Origin: Podila epigama
Taxonomy: Eukaryota; Mortierellomycota; Mortierellomycetes; Mortierellales; Mortierellaceae
Direction: 5' to 3'
Length of the DNA stretch: 11,873 bases
Assembly (NCBI GenBank): GCA_015679605.1
Contig: JAAAVE010000934.1
Location: forward strand, 1 to 11,873
The notes below the pieces were generated by a model that saw only the letters and a list, made by a program, of their open reading frames with translations, was not told the DNA's origin and ran no database searches. The stretch's first letter is position 1. The number at the start of each line of letters is the position of its first letter. Shown here piece by piece: positions 1-6,344 of this stretch. The translations under genes and the position numbers were made by a program.

Positions 1-15
1 AACAACAACAACACC

Positions 16-54
<39 letters not shown>
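1..54. repeat. (AAC)n trinucleotide microsatellite
   Basis: Eighteen AAC units with a single interruption (ACC at 13-15), running off the left edge. In the + frame read as CAA, the array encodes a Gln run that ends CAG TGA at 54-59, so it could be the polyQ tail of a truncated upstream gene. It could equally be noncoding. CAA/CAG runs recur inside the ABC transporter of this window, so such repeats look common in this genome. Confidence 0.9.
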
Positions 55-55
<1 letters not shown>

Positions 56-421
56 GTGAATAGAAACTTTGAACATATATATGAGGTGCAGAAATGCTGG
101 GCCCCATGTATCCTCCCCAGTCCTACACTCTTTCTCATCAATTCGCTTTTGTCATTCAAAGAAAACTCCGAATAACATTCATTCAGCTTGGATCAACATT
201 CGCAACCTGATCTCACAATTCTCTCATGACATTTCGTTCCTGAGCCAGGAATGGATGACGACCCCACATTAACACAGAGCAGCACCACAGTCCCATTCAC
301 ATTGTCTCGTCAGTCTTACCCTCACCACAGCATAGCACCACACAACAGCTCGGCTTGTTAACCCACAACAAGAACCAGAACGAGAGCCAATACCAGAAAC
401 AGAGCCAACAACCACAAGCAA
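55..421 (+). promoter_or_regulatory. Upstream region and CA-rich leader of the 422 gene
   Basis: No convincing gene lies here. A TATATAT-like stretch occurs around 74-81. From about 270 the + strand becomes CA-rich and poor in G, as expected of a fungal 5' untranslated leader. An in-frame stop at 359-361 and no intervening ATG make 422 the first usable start of the next gene. The assignment rests on composition only. Confidence 0.4.
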
Positions 422-1555
422 ATGACATCCTTAAAGGCAACTACCTCTAGCGAGCACGAGGCGATGAATGCTGCAGCAAGAGCATTGGGAGTGGCCGATA
501 TGACCATGGAGGCTGTCATTGAAGGGTTCCGCAAGCATCAAAGTATTTCTTTTGGATCATATCTTCCCAGATCTAAATCGCCACCATTGCCACCATTGCC
601 ATCACCATTGCCACCACCACCACAACTGCAGGCACCGCCACCAATATCGCCTCCGCCGAGGATGGCAACCTTTTTTCCAAGCAGCCCTCACCACGCGACT
701 TTTCCTCATCCCCAAGGGACTACTCCACATCAACAGGGTTTTCAACCAAACATGGCCGCGTTCGAGGATGATGGGGCCTCAACAGATACGGACGAGGACG
801 ATCGTTTGGAAGAGTTGGATGTGATTCAGCAAAGGCGACTAGAGATCAATGCCCAGACTCGGAAAAAGAGTCGCACAAAATCAATTTCCAATGAGCGGAA
901 CAAAGCGATTCTTCAAACACTACAGAAGAGCAGGCCTAAAAAGTACAATCGCCAAAAGAGAGATATGGGTAAAAGGAGGACGACCCAGCCAGTGAGCTCT
1001 TCTCGAAAAAAGTCTCGAACCGAAACGGATTCTACCTCCACATCAACTCAAGATGAGGTGTATGAACTGGACGACGATGATGACAATGATGGTGAATACA
1101 GCAACCGCAATGTCAACACTAATGGTGATAACAAGAACATCAGCGAAGGCCTTACTGGCAAGAACAGCGAAGACAAGGCTCATGACAATACTTCTTCGGC
1201 TGACGAAACAGAGTCTGATACGGAGACGACCCGGCTCCTTCGACAACTGTACTGGAGGATTGATTATTTAGAAAACGAACGGACCGAGTTTTTGGAACGA
1301 GAGCAATCCTATCAAGCCCAGGTCCTGTCGCTTGCAGGGGCTGTAATACAACTAGAATCAGAACTCGCGAGTCTACGTTCGGCCTCAACAGGCATCGAGT
1401 CAAGTATGATACCGAGGGTTGTACTAGAGCCATTGGTCATGCACCATAGCCCTGAAGGAAGTGCTGCAGAGTCTCGTGAAGGATTAGAAGCATTAGGAGG
1501 AGGAAGGACTGCTCCACCAACACTCTCAATGCCCGTACTCGGTCAATTTGGATAA
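422..1555 (+). CDS. Hypothetical disordered nuclear-type protein with C-terminal coiled coil
   Basis: A 377-aa intronless ORF whose family I do not recognise. Visible layout: a short helical N-terminus (about 1-40); a proline-rich stretch at about 54-79 built from CCA/TTG codon repeats; an acidic patch (115-132); a long Lys/Arg-rich segment (146-200) with three nuclear-localisation-like clusters (RKKSR, RPKKYNRQKR, SRKKSR); a second acidic run of five Asp (about 215-225); an Asn/Ser/Thr-rich linker; and a likely coiled coil at about 270-320 with spaced Leu and many Glu/Arg. The C-terminus is Gly/Ser/Pro-rich. The design (basic NLS clusters, acidic patches, dimerising helix) would suit a nuclear regulator or chromatin-associated protein, but no DNA-binding or catalytic motif is visible, so function is unassigned. 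The start is the first ATG after an in-frame stop at 359-361. The gene converges on the CBM14 gene, with only 100 bp between stop codons. Confidence 0.75.
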   Translation: MTSLKATTSSEHEAMNAAARALGVADMTMEAVIEGFRKHQSISFGSYLPRSKSPPLPPLPSPLPPPPQLQAPPPISPPPRMATFFPSSPHHATFPHPQGTTPHQQGFQPNMAAFEDDGASTDTDEDDRLEELDVIQQRRLEINAQTRKKSRTKSISNERNKAILQTLQKSRPKKYNRQKRDMGKRRTTQPVSSSRKKSRTETDSTSTSTQDEVYELDDDDDNDGEYSNRNVNTNGDNKNISEGLTGKNSEDKAHDNTSSADETESDTETTRLLRQLYWRIDYLENERTEFLEREQSYQAQVLSLAGAVIQLESELASLRSASTGIESSMIPRVVLEPLVMHHSPEGSAAESREGLEALGGGRTAPPTLSMPVLGQFG

Positions 1556-1617
1556 GATGATAAAGTACTCTCTTTTCTTTCGTTTTTGATTTCTTTTCTT
1601 TTTTTTCATATGTGCCA

Positions 1618-1629
1618 TTTATTTTTATT
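1618..1629 (-). terminator. Tandem AATAAA poly(A) signals for the CBM14 gene
   Basis: TTTATT occurs twice on the + strand (1618-1623 and 1624-1629), giving two adjacent AATAAA hexamers on the - strand, 27-38 nt past the TAA stop of the CBM14 gene. They sit inside the 100-bp gap between two convergent genes, so the two 3' UTRs probably overlap. Confidence 0.5.
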
Positions 1630-1655
1630 GTTATCATTGCTGTTGTGTGGTCTCT

Positions 1656-1967
1656 TTAACAACGACCTGTGGGCGCCTCACATTTCTCAGACTTGGGATT
1701 GAATTCAGTATTCTCGGGGCATCTGTATCGATAATAGATATTGTCTCGACAGATCACATAGCCTTGACAGTTCTTGTTATCAGGGAACTTGCGGGTGGGT
1801 TGACCACACTCAAATCCGCGGCCTGCACGGCTACCCTTGGGTGGGTAGATGTTGTCGAGTGCTGTTATTGTTGTTGCCATTGTGAGGAAAAGGACAATGG
1901 CGACGGTGAGGAATATGGAAAGGAGCGACTTTACTTGGCGAGTGGACCTCCGCGTGAGACCAGACAT
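1656..1967 (-). CDS. Small secreted or anchored CBM14 (peritrophin-A) chitin-binding protein
   Basis: A 103-aa intronless gene. Residues 1-13 are basic (RR, R, K). Residues 14-36 form one hydrophobic helix ending ITALDN, readable as a signal peptide cleaved after Ala36 or as a type II signal anchor. The exported part carries six cysteines (C54, C67, C73, C83, C96, C103) with spacing 12-5-9-12-6, matching the CBM14/peritrophin-A pattern apart from a first gap one residue below the usual range. Aromatic and Asn residues of the fold are present (NCQGYVIC, YYRYRCP, EFNP). The family binds chitin, so the likely site is the cell wall or the outer membrane face. The cysteines pair as three disulfides in known members. 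The start chosen at 1967 has an A-rich context (ACAAA before ATG) directly before the basic n-region. An in-frame ATG at 2117 would add 50 residues of T-rich leader translation and is less likely. The gene is divergent from the senescence-domain gene. Confidence 0.82.
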   Translation of the reverse strand: MSGLTRRSTRQVKSLLSIFLTVAIVLFLTMATTITALDNIYPPKGSRAGRGFECGQPTRKFPDNKNCQGYVICRDNIYYRYRCPENTEFNPKSEKCEAPTGRC

Positions 1968-2611
1968 TTTGTGTCTTTTGGGGTAATGTGTATAATGATG
2001 GTCAAGAAAAAAAAAGTGAAGAGTAAGGAGATGAACCTTTTGGAAGCTGAAAGTTATGGAAGATTGGAAGAGAAGAATGAGAGAAAAAAGAATGAAACAA
2101 CCAAAGAATGAGAACAATGGACGAGGCTGAAAACAGTAAGGAAATAAAAGGAGAAAGGAGCAAAAAAAACAAGGAGATTTTTTTTTATTTTACTCCGTTA
2201 CAAGAATGTGTGAGAGTGCAAGGGTCAGAGAACGTGTAGCCACACACGGTCGTTTAACGCTGGTTGTATGGATACGATGTGGTACGTATGGGATCAAGGG
2301 CTTTAGCAAATCCATCATGGGATGACTGTCTGCAGCTGGGGACTGCCAGACACGTCAATTCGCGCCAATTCATGTTATTTTTCGCGTTTTGGCACAAATC
2401 ACGCGTCTGTCAGAAACGGATAAAACAGTCATGATGCGGTCATCAATTTCTTTATTTTCTTTTTCTTTTTCTTTTAGCATTTCCACTCACTCCAAAACCC
2501 CACTTTCTCAACACTTTTTGCTCTATTGCACCTCGCACTCGCATTCATAATTTCCAAGCATACTCTCACGCACACTCTCATTCACACGTTCACTCACACT
2601 TGCCTACCACG
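1968..2611. promoter_or_regulatory. Divergent promoter region between the CBM14 and senescence-domain genes
   Basis: A 644-bp intergenic interval with no supported gene. On the left (1968-2180) the - strand sense is pyrimidine-rich, fitting the CBM14 leader. On the right, 2445-2600 is T/C-rich then CA/CT-rich, fitting the leader of the 2612 gene. The middle holds clustered candidate transcription-factor sites, annotated separately. Confidence 0.6.
2351..2406. promoter_or_regulatory. Cluster of E2F/SBF/MBF-like and CCAAT motifs
   Basis: Within 56 bp there are CACGTC (2351-2356), TTCGCGCC (2359-2366, E2F-like), an overlapping CCAAT (2365-2369), TTTTCGCG (2379-2386, SBF/E2F-like) and ACGCGT (2401-2406, the MluI cell-cycle box core). 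They lie about 205-260 bp upstream of the senescence-domain start and about 385-440 bp upstream of the CBM14 start. Motif identity is seen directly; function is inferred. Confidence 0.35.
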
Positions 2612-4453
2612 ATGCCTAAAAAAACGCCTTCCCCGCCATTGACTCCACCTCCGTCTTACCTTCCTACTGCTGAAGATGTCGCACCTGAGAGTGGCGAGTC
2701 TTCGTCAACATCCCATCACAGCGCAGTTACGGCCAAAGATAAATCACCTGCAGGAGAAAAGAAACAAGCACTCATCGCCACTATCCTCTCCATCCCCAAC
2801 GCAAGCATTCATCAGGTCAAAAGCTCTACCTCGCCCAAGAAAAAGATTGGCACGGGTGAGCTTCGGATTTACTCGTCCGAACCGTTGGGCATGTCCTTTC
2901 AAGTACCTCCGACCACCTTCATGACCCTCGAGACCAACGACACCCCAACAAAGTCATACAAGTCGTTGATTACCCACCCACTCATGCCCAAATCTACCGC
3001 TCAAAAGACTGGCGACAACACCTGGCAGTTTTCGGTTATTGGCAACGGATTCCTTGAATTGCATCTACCAGAGTATGATATTGCGCTGACTACAAATTGT
3101 CTCTATGCCCATGTTTTTCACTTTCACATTGAAGATACGACCTGTACCATTACACTCATATCTGTTGCCTGTTTTCATGTTAGTGCGTCGTCATCAGATA
3201 TTGCAGCGTTGGAGAATCTCTTGACTGACCGAATCGTATACACAAACCAGTACAAGCTTCGTAACCAGTTGGCGTTGGTCGATGACGTTGGGCAAATCTA
3301 TGGTGTTTTGGACAAGGATGAAGCTGAATTGGAGGATGATGCAAGCATTCATCTTCCAGAGAACGCTAAAGCACCTGTCGTTGTGCGCGAAGTGGGTGTA
3401 CAGGATGAATCCGTGAGTGTTACCTTTTGTACGCTTACGTTGTTTGTTCTGTTTTGTTGCAACCAAATCATGCTTACTCAAAAATCTTTTTTTTTTTCAA
3501 TAGGGTGACAAACCTCTAAAATTCAAGGCGTCCGTGCCCTCGGTCGATGACATGGCTGATTACCTCACCACTGCGTCTCAATTCTTTGGAGAGGGCATGG
3601 TCAAAGGTGCCACAGTTGTCGCCGGAGGGATTGCATCGTAAGTATACTCCAGTGGACACTTTTTTCATTCTCTCCATGGTCACAACTTTAATAGTATAAA
3701 AAGCGTGAACAGTCCTCTAACACCAATATTACATCCTGACCCTCAATTAGATCGAGTACATACTTGAACTCCAAGATCCCAGAGACACAAAAGCCACTCA
3801 AGATCTCACCATTCATCAAGAACCGAATCCGTAATTTGACACAAGTGAGTCGTACTACCTTTTCTGTCACCAGCCGTTTCAAAAAGGCTATTGTCACAGG
3901 CGCACTCTCCACTGGATACAAGGCCCTCCGGTATTGGACAGCCAAGGATGATCCAGAGAGTTACTCGAGCATGCAAAATTTTGCTTATGCAGTGCTAAAC
4001 TCTGCAGGTATTTTGATCCAGGCTGCAGAGGACTCGATCGGAATTGTATCAACACCTGCGATCTCGGCCACTCAGGATTTTGCTGGACGCGCTCTTGGCC
4101 CGGATGCCAAGGAGGTTGTCTCTGAGGCACTTGAGGGTCTCAAGAATTTCACTTTGGTCTATTTTGATAACACGGGTATATCGAGAAGGGCGTTTTTGCA
4201 GACGAGTCGAATTGCGGCCTTGCAGACCGCGCAGGAAGTGCGTGAGGGAAAGCTCAAGATGAAGGAGCGTAAAAAGGAGGAACAGCAAGGAACTGACGCC
4301 AAGCCTAGTGGTACTACCAGCGTCCCATTCGCTGCCAAAGCTGGTGAGATGAAGAACGTGATCTTCAGTTACTTTGGGCGATCTGAAGAAGACTATGCTA
4401 AGGATGGTGGGCCATCTCCGTCTTTGAATGGCAAGAAAAAGAAGGCAGAGTAG
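2612..4453 (+). CDS. Senescence-domain (spartin/ERD7-like) protein
   Basis: Preferred exons are 2612-3072, 3184-3412, 3504-3637 and 3751-4453 (508 aa); leaving 3073-3183 unspliced gives 545 aa. The N-terminus is Pro/Ser/Thr-rich and disordered (1-50). A middle region (about 75-225) resembles the part preceding the domain in relatives (LRIYSSEPLG, FLELHLP, LRNQLALVDD, GQIYGVLD). From about residue 243 (VPSVDDMADYL) to about 445 comes the senescence domain, rich in Gly/Ala amphipathic helices (GEGMVKGATVVAGGIAS, VTGALSTGYKALRYW). A Lys/Glu-rich tail ends GKKKKAE. In animals spartin acts at lipid droplets, endosomes and mitochondria; in plants ERD7 relatives remodel membrane lipids under stress. 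A membrane or lipid-droplet role here is inference. The ATG at 2612 is the first in frame after the CT-rich leader. All three cysteines of the unspliced reading fall inside 3073-3183, supporting its removal. Confidence 0.85.
3073..3183 (+). other. Intron 1 of the senescence-domain gene (stop-free, 3n)
   Basis: GTATGA..TTAG, 111 nt. It is open in the gene's frame, so an ORF reading would keep it as 37 codons. Reasons to call it an intron: it is T-rich with a pyrimidine-rich 3' end (TGTTGCCTGTTTTCATGTTAG region); its translation is rich in Cys, Phe, His and Ile unlike the rest of the protein; and splicing joins GA|T to read LELHLPDASSSDIAALENL, a smooth charged/helical segment. Confidence 0.65.
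3413..3503 (+). other. Intron 2 of the senescence-domain gene
   Basis: GTGAGT..ATAG, 91 nt, phase 0. A 13-base T run and TTCAATAG form the acceptor. Splicing joins ..QDES to GDKPLKF.. in frame. Confidence 0.9.
3638..3750 (+). other. Intron 3 of the senescence-domain gene
   Basis: GTAAGT..TTAG, 113 nt, phase 2. Splicing TC|A joins ..VVAGGIAS to SSTYLNSKIPE.. inside the senescence domain. Confidence 0.9.
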
Positions 4454-5210
4454 AGTTGAGAAGGTTTTTTTGTAGTTTAGGGCGCAATATTGTAATTTCC
4501 AGTTTTTTTACGTGTCTGAACAATGCATGATTCTTGTGAAACGGAGTGTAATTATTATCAAGCAATCCTCCTGTTGTCTGATTGGATGAATGACGCACCT
4601 ACAAAGCAAAGGGGAACGCTTTATTGATGTCATTATCCGTCTTCTATGTCGTTGTACGTTGGCAGGTCATTGACACTTCATACAGCACGCATGAGTGCAA
4701 TGAAACCCAAGAGCTGTGTCGATGTGCACATGGACATGATTGTCTGGCAAATGAGTACAATAATGTTCACCATTTTTTAACACAATGAACGTTGTCTCGA
4801 AGCAGAACTGTGGGTGAAAAGGAAGAAACGAGGAGGAGGTGAAGGATGAAGAGACAGACGCGTTGGGTGAGATTGAAACAGAACCAAGTCATAAGGAAAA
4901 AATGAAAAAACGCGACAAAAAAGAAAAAAATAGGGTCATAACCCATTATTCATTCATCTCATTCGGCATTTATTCCCATTCACGCGTGATGGAAGCCGAT
5001 TGAAGAAAAAAAAATACAGAAAATATAAAAATTCTCCCCCTTTTTTTTCTCGTCCTTCGTCTTCTCCTTCGGGTAGAAAGGATATTCTACAAGTTCAAAT
5101 TCTACTCCCATTCCACACAAAACGAGCGAAAAGAAAGAACTTGCTTGTTTTTTTTTTCTTTTTCATTTTTTTGTTTTGTTTCTGCACAGCAGTAGGAGCA
5201 ACAACTTCAA
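4454..5210 (+). promoter_or_regulatory. Intergenic region with the ABC transporter promoter
   Basis: A 757-bp stretch with no supported gene. It should hold the 3' UTR of the senescence-domain gene (T-rich, no perfect AATAAA nearby) and the promoter and leader of the ABC transporter. ACGCGT occurs at 4858-4863 and 4982-4987. A TATAAAA box is at 5024-5030, followed by a T/C-rich leader (about 5034-5185) up to the ATG at 5211. I saw no CCGCGG-type pleiotropic drug response element. Confidence 0.55.
5024..5030 (+). promoter_or_regulatory. TATA box candidate of the ABC transporter gene
   Basis: A TATAAAA heptamer lies 181 bp upstream of the start codon and directly before a pyrimidine-rich tract. 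Position and match are good, but A/T-rich DNA makes chance matches likely. Confidence 0.4.
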
Positions 5211-6297
5211 ATGTCACATCAGCAAGAGCACCCGCCTTATCAAGGCGGTTCTGCCGCTGGTCCATCTCAACACCAGCAACAACAACAGCAACAACAACAG
5301 CAGCAGGTGCCTGTTCGACAAGGCATTTTACGAAACAATTCATCTTCGCAACAAAACCCTCCCCCTCCAAAACGATCTTACAGCATCATTCCTCCACCTG
5401 AACCATTTGGCGATGACTCAGACCTTGACTCGGATGCTGAGGAATCAGCAGGTGAGGTTCTGACAGAGGACCAGATCTATCAGAACGCACTGGCAGGTCG
5501 GTGGGGAGAGGGCCCGAGTAAGGTCGATGTCATTGATGCTGAGCGCGACTTTCGAAAGCTGGAGCGTACATTGACCTCCATCTCGCGTCGCAGCAGCACT
5601 GGACCACAACCACCAGCAGAAGGAGGTCTCTTTCGTCGAAGAAGTTCTCGAAAACAGCAACAGCAACAGCAACAGCAACAAGGCGTACAACCCACCACCG
5701 CCGAAGAAAGAGCGCTAGAGGCGATCAAACAAGAAGGTGACTTTGATCTCGAAGTCCATTTGAGAGATAATATTCTTCCTGCGCAAAAGGCGAGCGGTAT
5801 CAAGATGCGGACCATGGGTGTCGTCTGGAAGGATTTGAGTGTCATTGGCGAAGGCGTGGGGAATCAGTTTATTGCGACGACTGGCGACCCTTTCAAAGCC
5901 CTCTTCAACCTCGTCAACCCATTCTTTTGGGTTCGCAAATGTACTGGACGAGGAGCGGACTCGGCTGCTGGCACAAAGATCACAAAGACGATCCTCTACC
6001 CCATGACTGGATGCTGTCAAGACGGAGAAATGATCTTGGTCTTGGGTCGACCAGGCTCAGGGTGTTCGACCTTGCTGAGAGTCCTGGCCAACGATCGCAA
6101 GAATTACAAGAAAGTCCTCGGAGAAGTCTCATACAACAACCTGACTGCTGAGACTGTGGCAAAGCACTACAAGGGCGAAGTGCTGTACAACCAGGAAGGT
6201 AAAATGAGGAGAACTTTTTTTAGGATGAGGTCACTGTGACCATGACCATGGTCTGTTGTGTCAGTGGATGAAGCAACTAAATGGAATAATTGGTTTT

Positions 6298-6344
<47 letters not shown>

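Noticed and set aside
69-272. 67-aa + strand ORF upstream of the 422 gene
   Set aside because: No domain, no signal peptide and no clear coding composition. It sits where the promoter and leader of the next gene are expected.
1647-2111. 154-aa + strand ORF
   Set aside because: It is antisense to the CBM14 gene and its leader. The - strand reading has a clear six-cysteine domain, while this one is a Cys/Lys-rich shadow.
1968-2117. Upstream in-frame ATG extending the CBM14 protein by 50 residues
   Set aside because: The extension is Phe/Leu/His-rich translation of a T-rich leader. The ATG at 1967 precedes a standard basic n-region and hydrophobic core.
2118-2440. Possible tRNA or structured RNA in the divergent intergenic region
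   Set aside because: No B-box (GGTTCGANTCC-like) or cloverleaf arms could be found by eye.
3099-3197. Alternative 99-nt intron (GTCTCT..CATCAG) in the senescence-domain gene
   Set aside because: It is also frame-preserving but has a weak donor and would delete the SSSD residues. GTATGA..TTAG at 3073-3183 is a better donor and removes the whole odd segment.
3845-3850. GTGAGT donor-like hexamer inside the last exon of the senescence-domain gene
   Set aside because: The reading frame continues smoothly through it with domain-like sequence (TQVSRTTFSVTSRF), and no frame-restoring acceptor is needed.
4454-5210. Pleiotropic drug response element in the transporter promoter
   Set aside because: I looked for CCGCGG/CCACGG-type sites and saw none, so no PDR-type regulator site is claimed.
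6199-6344. Frameshift or pseudogene interpretation of the fragmented transporter ORFs
   Set aside because: All seven interruptions resolve as GT..AG introns that rejoin conserved family sequence exactly in frame, giving a complete 1592-aa protein.
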